Below the pieces are notes generated by a model. It made no database searches. It saw nothing but the letters and a program-made list of their open reading frames with translations, and was not told the DNA's origin. DNA of 64,000 nt from Lewinellaceae bacterium. Lineage in GTDB: Bacteria > Bacteroidota > Bacteroidia > Chitinophagales > Saprospiraceae. The position numbers and the translations under genes are program-made. Where the stretch lies: contig JACJYC010000010.1 of NCBI GenBank assembly GCA_020636325.1, positions 124,001 through 188,000 of the forward strand. Direction: 5' to 3'. This document shows positions 18,466 to 26,046 of the stretch, piece after piece; the stretch's first letter is position 1; the number at the start of each line of letters is the position of its first letter.

Positions 18466-19197
18466 ATGTGGAGTATTTATAAAAAAGAGATCAACGCATT
18501 TTTCAGTTCCCTCATCGGTTATATCGCCGTCGGGGTTTTCCTGGTGATCCTGGGGTTGGTCATGTTCGTCTTTCCGGATACCAGCCTGCTGAATTACCGG
18601 GTCGCCACACTGGAGCAGTTGTTCAATATGGCGCCGCTGATCTTCATGTTCCTGATCCCTGCCGTCACCATGCGGTCGTTCGCCGAGGAAACCCAATCCG
18701 GCACCATCGAGTTGCTGGCCACCCGGCCGATTTCCGATACATCGATCGTGATGGGTAAATTCCTGGCCTGCCTGACCCTGGTGGCATTCGCACTGATCCC
18801 CACCCTGCTGTACTACATCACCGTTTACCAGTTGGGCATTCCGAAAGGCAATATCGATTCAGGCGCTACGGCCGGCTCGTACCTCGGGCTGTTTCTGCTG
18901 GCGGGTATCTTTATTTCCATCGGCCTGCTGGCCTCCTCGCTGACCAGCAACCAGATCGTGGCCTTTATCCTGGCTGCATTGCTCTGTTTCCTGATCCATT
19001 ACGGCATGTACTATTTCAGCCAGTTGCCTGTTTTCTACGGCAAATCCGACGACCTGATCCAATCCTTCGGCATCGACGATCACTACCGCTCCATCAGTCG
19101 CGGCGTGGTGGACAGCCGGGATATGATCTACTTCCTGTCGGTAACCGCCCTGTTCATCTACGCGACCGTGGTCTCCCTCGGCCGCCGAAAATGGTAA
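18466..19197 (+). CDS. gldF: Gliding-motility ABC transporter permease GldF
   Basis: 243 residues with six hydrophobic helices and the ABC-2 permease layout. It starts MWSIYKKEINAFFSSLIGYI, as GldF does, and carries the motif MRSFAEETQSGTIELLATRP, shared by GldF/NosY-type permeases. It would form the membrane channel energised by GldA. It starts 12 bp after the unknown secreted gene. GldG, which usually follows GldF, is not the next gene here: a repeat tract and a sugar kinase follow, so GldG must be encoded elsewhere or be absent. Confidence 0.88.
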   Translation: MWSIYKKEINAFFSSLIGYIAVGVFLVILGLVMFVFPDTSLLNYRVATLEQLFNMAPLIFMFLIPAVTMRSFAEETQSGTIELLATRPISDTSIVMGKFLACLTLVAFALIPTLLYYITVYQLGIPKGNIDSGATAGSYLGLFLLAGIFISIGLLASSLTSNQIVAFILAALLCFLIHYGMYYFSQLPVFYGKSDDLIQSFGIDDHYRSISRGVVDSRDMIYFLSVTALFIYATVVSLGRRKW

Positions 19198-19201
19198 CCC
19201 C

Positions 19202-19252
19202 ACTTTAACCTTTACACTTTAACCTTTATCCTTTAACCTTTATCCTTTATCC
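19202..19252. repeat. TTTAACCTTTATCC pyrimidine-rich tandem repeat abutting the kinase start
   Basis: Imperfect units of TTTAACC, TTTACAC and TTTATCC run from 4 bp after the gldF stop to the base before the TTG start of the kinase gene. It occupies the whole ribosome-binding region, leaving no purine box. Confidence 0.75.
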
Positions 19253-20155
19253 TTGTCTCCCGTAATTTCCATCGACCTGGGCGGCACCGCCATCAAATAC
19301 GGCATCCTCGATCCGGGGGGAAATCTGTTGTGGAACCGCCAGGCCCCTACGCCGACCAGTTCAAAAAATGCAGTTATTGAAGCCCTGACTACTTGCATTA
19401 GGGAAGCACTGGAAAGGGAGCCGGATGCTGCAGCTGTCGGAATCGGCACCCCCGGACTGGTGGATTCGGAAACCGGCCTGGTCAAGGGCGGCGCATTTCA
19501 ATTGCCCGAATGGGAAAACCTGCCGTTGGGCGATATCCTGAAAGAAAGGACCGGCCTGCCGGTTTTTGTCGACAATGACGCCAACCTGATGGGACTCGGT
19601 GAATTCCGTTTCGGCATGAAGGAACACCTTCGAAACGCCGTTTTCATCACGGTCGGTACCGGCATCGGCGGGGCGATCATCATCAACGGCGAGTTGTACC
19701 GGGGGCATTTTTTTGCGGGCACGGAGTTGGGGTGTTTCCCGTTCTCATCCGAAGGCCGGCAGGGATATTGGGAAGATTTTGCCTCGGCGGCTGCGCTGGT
19801 GGATCGCTACAAGCAATTATCCGGAAAAACGGAAGATGAATCCGTGAACGGTAAATATCTATTCAAACAGGCCGCCCTGGGCGATCTGCTCGCTGTCGAT
19901 TGCATTGGGTACCACACCCGGGTACTGGGTCAAGGGATCGGCGGCTACATCAATGTATTCAATCCCGAAATGGTCATCATCGGCGGCGGACTGTCCGAGT
20001 CCGGACCGGCCTATATCGAAGCCGTCCGCACCGAATCCCTGAAATGGGCACTGCCCGATTGCAGCCGCAGCGTCCGGATCGAAGCGGCCGTGCTGGGCAA
20101 CCGCGCGGGTTTGCTGGGGGCGGGGTATTTTGCGCAAACGCAAATGGAGCGGTAA
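19253..20155 (+). CDS. ROK-family sugar kinase lacking the usual zinc motif
   Basis: 300 residues. The ATP-binding DLGGT (8-12), VGIGTPGLVD, catalytic VDNDAN (D109) and GTGIGGAIIINGELYRG are all present. The usual ROK zinc signature (CxCGxxGC) is missing: the region reads LGCFPFSSEGRQGYWEDFAS instead. The most likely role is phosphorylation of a hexose or amino sugar in the cytoplasm. The next gene, convergent, is an amino-sugar-phosphate isomerase, so the two may act in sequence. The only start after the upstream stop is TTG at 19253, directly joined to a pyrimidine repeat, which suggests weak or variable translation. Confidence 0.85.
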   Translation: MSPVISIDLGGTAIKYGILDPGGNLLWNRQAPTPTSSKNAVIEALTTCIREALEREPDAAAVGIGTPGLVDSETGLVKGGAFQLPEWENLPLGDILKERTGLPVFVDNDANLMGLGEFRFGMKEHLRNAVFITVGTGIGGAIIINGELYRGHFFAGTELGCFPFSSEGRQGYWEDFASAAALVDRYKQLSGKTEDESVNGKYLFKQAALGDLLAVDCIGYHTRVLGQGIGGYINVFNPEMVIIGGGLSESGPAYIEAVRTESLKWALPDCSRSVRIEAAVLGNRAGLLGAGYFAQTQMER

Positions 20156-20252
20156 GTATCCGGTAAGCGCCAGGCGGGTGGTTTTTTCGCAAGTCGAAGA
20201 CAGGGTAGCCGCTGCGAGGCGGAGCCTCTGGCGAACGGAGTCGGGGCAGCAT
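20156..20252. other. Short gap with GAGGCGGAGCCTC palindrome
   Basis: Between the kinase stop and the octamer array lies GC-rich sequence with the inverted repeat GAGGC-GGA-GCCTC (about 20216-20228) and flanking GCTGC/GCAGC. It may form a hairpin at the end of the kinase transcript. Confidence 0.4.
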
Positions 20253-20364
20253 CACTCTCCCACTCTCCCACTCTCCCACTCTCCCACTCTCCCACTCTCC
20301 CACTCTCTCACTCTCTCACTCTCTCACCCTCTCACCCTCTCACCCTCTCACCCCCTCACCCCCT
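20253..20364. repeat. Fourteen-unit octamer tandem array running into the isomerase stop codon
   Basis: Fourteen consecutive in-phase 8-mers: six CACTCTCC, three CACTCTCT, three CACCCTCT and two CACCCCCT. Each block differs from the previous one by a single base. The last two units overlap the stop codon and final codons of the minus-strand isomerase gene. Confidence 0.95.
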
Positions 20365-21078
20365 CTCCGAAACCGCTTCCACATCCCCCATAATAGTCAG
20401 ATCCCCGTGCAGCCAAAGGAACGACGCCGGCAGTTCGGTCGTCACTTTTTTGGTAAAGAACCGGTCCATAACCGCTCGTTTAGAGGCGCCGCTGACCAAC
20501 AGGAGGACCTTCCGGGCGTTGAGGATCTCGCCCAGGCCCAGCGTGATCCCGAATTCCGGTGAATAATCGGTTGAATCGCCGATCATGGGGTGATTTTTGC
20601 TGCTTTCCGCCAATGCGATTTTATGTGCAGACGGGCGGAGGTAATCATCCGGTTCGTTGAAACCGAGATGGCCGTTGACACCGATACCGAGCACGCAAAG
20701 GTCGATCGGTCCGTTGGCAGCCAGCCAATCTTTGGCCCGGTTGATCTCCAGGTTTTCATCCTCAAATCGGCCGTTGAACAGGAAATATCCCGCCAAATCC
20801 AGGGGCCGGATGAGTTGTTGCGTAAGCTGATAACCGCCGCTTGCCGGGTGTTCTGCAGAAAGACCGACCCATTCATCCAGGGAAAGCAATTTGAAGGGGT
20901 TTCGATTCCCCTCCTCTGAATAACCCTTCGCCATGAGTTCATAGGCCTTCCTCGGCGAATTCCCGGATGCCGCACACAGCACCGATCCCGGCTTTTCAGC
21001 CAGCGTTTCCCGCATAAATTCCGCGGCCGCCCGGCTCATCTCATCGTAGTTCGAAAATATTTTCAGGTCCGTTTTCAT
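20356..21078 (-). CDS. agaI: Galactosamine-6-phosphate isomerase AgaI-like / NagB-family deaminase
   Basis: 240 residues of the NagB/6-phosphogluconolactonase fold. LDEW (67-70) and GIGVNGHLGFNEP (131-143, His137, Glu142) align with the catalytic parts of NagB. Asn135 replaces the ring-opening Asp, as in AgaI proteins. The C-terminal blocks GITLGLGEILNARKVLLL and PASFLWLHGDL also resemble AgaI more than NagB. It would convert an amino-sugar 6-phosphate to a ketose phosphate with release of ammonia. It is convergent with the ROK kinase. Its last three residues and stop codon are encoded by the octamer repeat array, so repeat slippage could alter its C-terminus. Confidence 0.8.
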   Translation of the reverse strand: MKTDLKIFSNYDEMSRAAAEFMRETLAEKPGSVLCAASGNSPRKAYELMAKGYSEEGNRNPFKLLSLDEWVGLSAEHPASGGYQLTQQLIRPLDLAGYFLFNGRFEDENLEINRAKDWLAANGPIDLCVLGIGVNGHLGFNEPDDYLRPSAHKIALAESSKNHPMIGDSTDYSPEFGITLGLGEILNARKVLLLVSGASKRAVMDRFFTKKVTTELPASFLWLHGDLTIMGDVEAVSERG

Positions 21079-21209
21079 TTTTTCCTCTGCGATTTTTGAA
21101 TTAAATTTGATGCCGGAGTAGTGTCTGTCCGGCGCTATCCCGTAAAGCTAGGATTTTTCCCAAAATCCACCCCGTTTACAGCGAATTACCAACTTTAACA
21201 CGATCCGAA

Positions 21210-21839
21210 ATGAAATACCTCCTGACTCTTGCCTTCCTCTGCGCACTTACCTTTTTAAGCGCCCAGGATAAATGGCAATCCCTGTTCAACGGAAAGAACT
21301 TCGACGGCTGGACCCACGTGGGCGACGGCTCCTTCACCATTGAGGACGGCCTGCTGAAGACCCAGGGCGGCATGGGGCTGCTCTATTACAACAAGAAAAA
21401 GATCGGGAACGCCAGGATCCGCGTCGTCTACAAAGGCGCCGACGCCAACAATGCCGGCGTGTTCATCCGTATCCCGAAAACTCCGAAGGAAGCCTGGATG
21501 CCCGTCAACCGCGGCTACGAGGTCCAGATCGACGACCGGGAGGACGAATACCACAAGACCGGGGTACTCTATTCCCTGACCAAAGCCAAAGCCCAACCCG
21601 GCAAACCCGGCGAGTGGAACACCATGGAGATCACCCTGGACGGCAATCGCACCATGGTCCAGGTCAACGGCGTCCTGGTGACCGACTACACCGAGGGCGA
21701 GCCCGTTCCGGCAAAGGTCCACGACTGGGAACCCGACCGCGGCCCGCGCAAGAAAAAAGGCTATATCGGCCTGCAGAACCACGGCGGAGATGACGTGATC
21801 CTGTTCAGGGAGATCAGTGTTCAACCGTTGAAAAATTAA
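21210..21839 (+). CDS. DUF1080 / 3-keto-disaccharide hydrolase domain protein
   Basis: 209 residues. A signal peptide (MKYLLTLAFLCALTFLSAQ) precedes a single concanavalin-like domain with the family opening WQSLFNGKNFDGWTHVGDG, then NAGVFIRIP, GYEVQIDD, GEWNTMEI and GYIGLQNHGG. Proteins of this domain have been shown to cleave 3-keto-glycosides. It stands just before a GMC oxidoreductase, a Gfo/Idh/MocA oxidoreductase and a gluconate-2-dehydrogenase subunit 3, which together fit periplasmic oxidation of sugars at C3 followed by cleavage. The substrate is unknown. Confidence 0.88.
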   Translation: MKYLLTLAFLCALTFLSAQDKWQSLFNGKNFDGWTHVGDGSFTIEDGLLKTQGGMGLLYYNKKKIGNARIRVVYKGADANNAGVFIRIPKTPKEAWMPVNRGYEVQIDDREDEYHKTGVLYSLTKAKAQPGKPGEWNTMEITLDGNRTMVQVNGVLVTDYTEGEPVPAKVHDWEPDRGPRKKKGYIGLQNHGGDDVILFREISVQPLKN

Positions 21840-21890
21840 TCCGATTGATCCGATTGATCCGATTGATCCGATTGTTTCGATTGTTTCGAT
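21839..21890. repeat. CCGATTGAT nonamer tandem repeat at the DUF1080 stop
   Basis: Four CCGATTGAT units then two CGATTGTTT units begin at the last base of the DUF1080 stop codon. The core is shared with the repeat at 16512-16570. Confidence 0.85.
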
Positions 21891-21968
21891 TATACTGACC
21901 AACCGACGAATTGCAAAATCGAACCAATCGATTCAATCCCAAAATCGGATCAATTCAACAATTTCAAG

Positions 21969-23666
21969 ATGCCCGACCAAAATACCACCTTCGACGCCAT
22001 CGTGATCGGCTCCGGCATTTCCGGCGGCTGGGCAGCCAAAGAGCTCTGCGAACAGGGGCTCAAAACCCTTGTCCTCGAACGCGGCAGGGATGTCAAGCAC
22101 CTCAAGGACTACCCGACTGCCAATATGCGCCCCTGGGAATTCAAACACCGGGGATGGATGGATCGCCAATTCCGGGAGGAAAATCCGTTGATCACCAAAG
22201 CAGCCGGCTTTGGAGAGGATACGGCCCATTTCTTTATCAAGGATGCCGATCACCCTTATGTGCAGGAAAAACCCTTCGACTGGATCCGCGGCTACCAGGT
22301 GGGCGGGAAGTCCATCATCTGGGGACGCGCCTGCCAGCGGTGGAGCAACCATGAGTTCGCCGCACCGCAGAAAATGGGGTACGGCATCGACTGGCCGATC
22401 CGGTATGACGATGTTGCTCCCTGGTATTCCCATGTGGAAAAATTCATCGGGGTTTGCGGCAACAAGGACGGGATCGAGGCCATGCCCGACGGTGAATTTC
22501 TCCCGCCGTTCGATATGAATTGCGTGGAAAAGGATATCAAACAAAGGCTTCTCGATCATTATGGCAATCGCCACGTCGTGCAGGGGCGCTGGGCGCAACT
22601 ATCCCAGCCGACCGAACTCCACCTGCAGCAGGGCCGCGGCAAATGCATGGCCCGCAACATGTGCATGCGGGGATGCCCGTTCGGCGGATACTTCAGCTCG
22701 GTATCCTCTACCCTGCCCTGGGCGGAAAACACGGGCAACCTGACCGTCAGGCCTTTCTCGGTGGTTCATTCCATTCTGTACGATGAAAAGACAGGCAAAG
22801 CGTCCGGCGTCCGGGTGATCGACACCAATACCCGTGAGGAATTTGAATATTCAGCCCGCGTCATATTCCTGAACGCTTCCGCCCTCAACAGCACCCTGAT
22901 CCTGTTGAATTCCAGATCGGATCGTTTTCCCAACGGCCTGGGCAACGACAGCGGCGTGCTGGGCAAATATGTCGCCTTCCACAACTACCGGGGCTGGGCC
23001 GGCGGCGATATCGACGGGTACCTCGACACCTATTTTTACGGCCGCAACCCGACGGAGCTGATCCTGGCCAATTACCGGAACCTCGGCAAGCAGGACACGG
23101 ACTTTGTAGGCGGGTATACCATCTTCATGGGGGCTTACCGCAGCCGTAACGGAGAGGCTCCTCCGGGCGTTTCCATCGGCGCAGCCTACAAGGAAGCGCG
23201 ATCGGTGCCCGGCAATTGGGCGGTATATATGTATATGCAGGGTGAGACCATCCCCAAGGAAACCAACCGGGTTTACCTGAGTCCCGATAAGAAGGACCAA
23301 TGGGGCATCCCCCTGCTGGTAACCGATGTCGGATACGATGACAACGACGAGAAAATGGTGACCGATTTCCTGACCCAGGCCCGTGAAATGCTGGAAGTCG
23401 CCGGATGCAGCAACATCCACACCAACGACAGCCAACAAGCACCCGGGCTGGACATCCACGAAATGGGCGGCGCCCGCATGGGTCGCGACCCGGCCACCTC
23501 CATGCTCAACGAATGGAACCAGCTGCACCATTGCAAAAACGTCTTCGTCACCGACGGCGCCTGCATGACCAGTACCGGCAACCAAAGCCCCTCCATCCTG
23601 TACATGGCCCTGACCGCGCGCGCGGCCACCTACGCCGTGGAACAGGTAAAGTCAGGTATTTTGTAA
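21969..23666 (+). CDS. GMC-family FAD oxidoreductase (probable sugar 3-dehydrogenase subunit)
   Basis: 565 residues. The FAD-binding GSGISGGWAAKEL begins at residue 14, with LVLERG at the end of the second strand. The C-terminal catalytic region has HEMGGARMG (His497) and GNQSPSILYMALTARAA (Asn538). There is no signal peptide, so export probably depends on a Tat-carrying partner, for which the subunit 3 gene at 25213 is a good candidate. Similar GMC plus subunit 3 pairs (LacA/LacC type) oxidise sugars or glycosides to 3-keto forms. A cysteine cluster (CMARNMCMRGCPFGG, about residues 226-240) is notable and typical of this subgroup. Confidence 0.88.
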   Translation: MPDQNTTFDAIVIGSGISGGWAAKELCEQGLKTLVLERGRDVKHLKDYPTANMRPWEFKHRGWMDRQFREENPLITKAAGFGEDTAHFFIKDADHPYVQEKPFDWIRGYQVGGKSIIWGRACQRWSNHEFAAPQKMGYGIDWPIRYDDVAPWYSHVEKFIGVCGNKDGIEAMPDGEFLPPFDMNCVEKDIKQRLLDHYGNRHVVQGRWAQLSQPTELHLQQGRGKCMARNMCMRGCPFGGYFSSVSSTLPWAENTGNLTVRPFSVVHSILYDEKTGKASGVRVIDTNTREEFEYSARVIFLNASALNSTLILLNSRSDRFPNGLGNDSGVLGKYVAFHNYRGWAGGDIDGYLDTYFYGRNPTELILANYRNLGKQDTDFVGGYTIFMGAYRSRNGEAPPGVSIGAAYKEARSVPGNWAVYMYMQGETIPKETNRVYLSPDKKDQWGIPLLVTDVGYDDNDEKMVTDFLTQAREMLEVAGCSNIHTNDSQQAPGLDIHEMGGARMGRDPATSMLNEWNQLHHCKNVFVTDGACMTSTGNQSPSILYMALTARAATYAVEQVKSGIL

Positions 23667-23728
23667 GTTGTCAGTGGCCAGTGGCCAGTTGTCAGTTGTC
23701 AGTTGTCAGTGGCCAGTTGTCAGTGGAG
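23667..23728. repeat. GTCAGTGGCCAGTT-type tandem repeat after the GMC gene
   Basis: Interleaved GTTGTCA and GTGGCCA heptamers begin 2 bp after the GMC stop. A shorter stretch with the same heptamers recurs at 23801-23828. Confidence 0.75.
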
Positions 23729-23904
23729 GTAAGGCGATGGGGTGATTTTACAACGGCAGCGCGGGCCGTTAGGTCCGCCATGTCGGTAGCATCCGGGTGG
23801 CCAGTTGTCAGTGGTCAGTTGTCAGTGGGGGTAAGGCGATGGGGTGATTTTACAACGGCAGCGCGGGCCGTCAGGTCCGCAATGTCGGTAGCATCCGGGT
23901 GGCC
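23729..23904. repeat. 74-bp segmental duplication with 102-bp period
   Basis: Copies at 23729-23802 and 23831-23904 are nearly identical (two or three mismatches). They are separated by, and preceded by, the GTCAGTGG heptamer tract, so the duplicated unit is about 102 bp. Each ends with GGGCCG(T)YAGGTCC...ATGTCGGTAGCATC, part of the hairpin-repeat family listed next. Confidence 0.85.
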
Positions 23905-23915
23905 TTTTTACGTCT

Positions 23916-24112
23916 CCGGCCTGTAGGGCCGGTATGTGATTGCTCCGGCCGGGCAGAAAATGAGAAGCCAGTAGCCGCATCGGGGCGCAGCTCATAAACG
24001 GATCCCAAAATCATCAATCATCAATCATCAATCATGTAATCATCAATCATCAATAAAAAACCCACAGGTCCCTAGGACCGGAATCCCGTAACAAAAAAAG
24101 GTCCGTAGGACC
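23916..24112. repeat. Family of short three-base-loop hairpin repeats before the Gfo gene
   Basis: CCGGCC-TGT-AGGGCCGG (23916-23932), GGTCC-CTA-GGACC (24067-24079) and GGTCC-GTA-GGACC (24100-24112) share a tight stem-loop followed by (C)GGAAT or CGCAATGTCTG. The last lies 11 bp before the Gfo/Idh/MocA ATG. Related sequences end both copies of the 74-bp duplication, and GGAATCCC-GGC-GGGATTCC at 54176-54194 looks like a distant member. Confidence 0.7.
24011..24055. repeat. TCATCAA heptamer tandem repeat
   Basis: Six or so TCATCAA/TCA units, interrupted once by TGTAA, lie between the duplicated segment and the hairpin repeats, about 70 bp before the Gfo start. Confidence 0.75.
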
Positions 24113-24123
24113 GCAATGTCTGT

Positions 24124-25206
24124 ATGGAAAAAAAAGTCAAAATCGGCCTGGTAGGCTCCCAATTCGTCACCAGCATCCACGCGGAGGCCCTGAAAATGGT
24201 GCCCGACGCCGAAATCGTCGCCGTAACGTCGCCGACGCCGGGTAATGCCCGCAATTTCGCCCTTAAGCACAACATCCCGAACCATTTCCAGGACGTGCAC
24301 GACATGCTCGCCATGCCCGACCTCGACATGATCGTGATCGGCGCCCCCAACCGGTTCCATTGCGAGATCACGGTTGCGGCCGCCAAAGCGGGAAAACACA
24401 TCGTGGTGGAAAAACCGCTCTGCATGAACCTGGCCGAAGCCGACACCATGATCGATGCCTGCAAGACTGCCGGCGTCAAGCTCATGTACGCCGAAGAGCT
24501 GTGCTTCACCCCGAAATACGTCCGGCTCAAAGGCCTCCTCGACGAAGGCGCCCTCGGCGATCCGGTGCTGATCAAACAGGCCGAAAAACACGACGGCCCG
24601 CATGCGCCCCATTTCTGGGATGTCGAACAGTCCGGCGGCGGCGTGACCATGGACATGGGCTGCCACGCCATCGAGTTCTTCCGATGGATGATCGGAAGGC
24701 CCAAGATCAAATCGGTTTATGCTCAGATGGGCACTTACCTGCATACCGACAAGACCAGGGGCGACGACGACGCCATCATCATCCTGGAATTCGAGAACGG
24801 GGTGGTCGGCATGGCCGAAGAAAGCTGGCTCAAACGCGGCGGCATGGACGACCGGGCCGAAGTGTACGGCACCAAAGGCCACGCCTTCGCCGATGTGCTG
24901 CGCGGCAATTCCATCCTCACCTACAGTTCCGTCGGCGTTGGCTACGCGGTTGAAAAAGCCGGCGATACGAAAGGCTGGAGTTTTACCATGTACGAAGAGA
25001 TCTGGAACTACGGCTTCCCGCAGGAATTCGCCCATTTTGTGGATTGCGTCAAGAACGACAAACAACCGCTGGTGACGGGCGAGGACGGCCGCGCCGTGCT
25101 GGAAGCCATCTTTGCAGCCTATGCCTCCGCCGGCTCGGGCAAGAAGATCTATCTCCCGTTTGAGACCGATGCGAAGAAACCGTATGACCTTTGGAAAAAA
25201 GATTGA
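24124..25206 (+). CDS. Gfo/Idh/MocA-family oxidoreductase
   Basis: 360 residues. An N-terminal Rossmann fold (VKIGLVGSQFVTSIHAEAL) has a Gln where many members have a Gly-x-x-Gly turn. The EKPLCMNLAEADTM motif supplies the conserved EKP lysine, and GGGVTMDMGCHAIEF carries the conserved Asp/His of the second domain. These enzymes use NAD(P) to reduce or oxidise sugars and 3-keto sugars (ThuB type). There is no signal peptide, so it is cytoplasmic. The ATG follows a hairpin repeat by 11 bp. It is 6 bp upstream of the subunit 3 gene, so the two are co-transcribed. Confidence 0.88.
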   Translation: MEKKVKIGLVGSQFVTSIHAEALKMVPDAEIVAVTSPTPGNARNFALKHNIPNHFQDVHDMLAMPDLDMIVIGAPNRFHCEITVAAAKAGKHIVVEKPLCMNLAEADTMIDACKTAGVKLMYAEELCFTPKYVRLKGLLDEGALGDPVLIKQAEKHDGPHAPHFWDVEQSGGGVTMDMGCHAIEFFRWMIGRPKIKSVYAQMGTYLHTDKTRGDDDAIIILEFENGVVGMAEESWLKRGGMDDRAEVYGTKGHAFADVLRGNSILTYSSVGVGYAVEKAGDTKGWSFTMYEEIWNYGFPQEFAHFVDCVKNDKQPLVTGEDGRAVLEAIFAAYASAGSGKKIYLPFETDAKKPYDLWKKD

Positions 25207-25212
25207 TCCATC

Positions 25213-25779
25213 ATGAATAGAAGAGAAGCCATGACAACCGGCGCCCTGCTGACGGGCGGCGCGATCGTCGGACTGCAAGCCTTCCTGTCCGGTTGCAAAC
25301 CCACTGCAGCCGTAGCGGAGGAATTGTTCACGCCGGAAGACGTCGCCTTCCTGGATGAAGTATCGGATACCATTTATCCGGCTACCGGTTCCACACCGGG
25401 CGCCAAAGAGGCCGGGGTCGGAGAATTCATGAAAACCATCGTAACGGATTGTTACGAGGAAAGCGACCAGGGTGTTTTCAAGGCCGGCATGACGGATATC
25501 CGCGACCGGTGCAAAGCCGGATTCGGAAAATCCTTTATGGAAATTTCGCCGGATCAACGGCTGGAGCTCCTGACGGCCATCGACGGAGAGGCCCGTGCGC
25601 ACAGCGAATCCAACACAGACGGCCCCGAGCATTATTTCAATATGATGAAACAACTGACAGATTGGGGATATTTCACCTCCCAACGAGGCGCCACCGAGGC
25701 CCTGCGGTATGTAGAAATTCCGGGGTATTACCAGGGGTGCATCCCTTATACTGAAGGCGAACGGGCCTGGGCGCTCTAA
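25213..25779 (+). CDS. Gluconate 2-dehydrogenase subunit 3-like lipoprotein with Tat-like signal
   Basis: 188 residues. MNRREAM and a hydrophobic stretch ending LSGC (Cys28) look like a twin-arginine signal joined to a lipobox. The mature part (FTPEDVAFLDEVSDTIYPAT, ...RGATEALRYVEIPGYYQGCIP) matches the gluconate 2-dehydrogenase subunit 3 family. These small subunits partner GMC dehydrogenases and carry them across the membrane. The signal-less GMC protein at 21969 is the likely partner although the Gfo gene lies between them. The stop overlaps the convergent ywbE stop by three bases. Confidence 0.87.
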   Translation: MNRREAMTTGALLTGGAIVGLQAFLSGCKPTAAVAEELFTPEDVAFLDEVSDTIYPATGSTPGAKEAGVGEFMKTIVTDCYEESDQGVFKAGMTDIRDRCKAGFGKSFMEISPDQRLELLTAIDGEARAHSESNTDGPEHYFNMMKQLTDWGYFTSQRGATEALRYVEIPGYYQGCIPYTEGERAWAL

Positions 25780-25976
25780 TCCTCCTCCACGATCTCCTTG
25801 ACCCGCCCCACCTCGCCGGTATCCAGTTTGACCTTGATGCCGTGCGGATGCGAGGGCGAATTGGTGAGGATGGCCCGGACAAACCCTTCGGTGAGCTCGC
25901 CCGTACGCTGGTGGTGTTTTTGCACGATCCGGACCAGCAGGCCGACCTGAATATTTTTGCGGAGCGTTCCTTCCAT
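25776..25976 (-). CDS. ywbE: YwbE family protein
   Basis: 66 residues, the usual family size. RKNIQVGLLVRIVQKHHQRT and LTNSPSHPHGIKVKLDTG match YwbE (DUF2196), a small conserved protein of unknown function that resembles a single beta-barrel domain. It has its own start region with a CAAAGTTA box (reverse of TANNTTTG) just upstream. It converges on the subunit 3 gene with a 3-4 base overlap. Confidence 0.88.
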   Translation of the reverse strand: MEGTLRKNIQVGLLVRIVQKHHQRTGELTEGFVRAILTNSPSHPHGIKVKLDTGEVGRVKEIVEED

Positions 25977-25989
25977 TGTTTTTTGGGGA

Positions 25990-25997
25990 CAAAGTTA
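25990..25997 (-). promoter_or_regulatory. Possible -7 element of the ywbE promoter
   Basis: On the minus strand TAACTTTG matches TANNTTTG, 14 bp before the ywbE ATG. No clear TTTG -33 box is found at the right distance, so the call is weak; the leader would be only a few bases. Confidence 0.4.
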
Positions 25998-26046
25998 GCG
26001 ATCCGGCCGAAAACCAGCCGGATCGCCGTAATGCAATCGATGGTTA

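Noticed and set aside
20253..20364. CRISPR array
   Set aside because: Units are 8 bp with no spacers and there are no cas genes; it is a simple tandem repeat.
24043..25992. 649-codon minus-strand frame opposite the Gfo and subunit 3 genes
   Set aside because: It runs across two clearly real genes and through repeat sequence, and its product has no recognisable motif.
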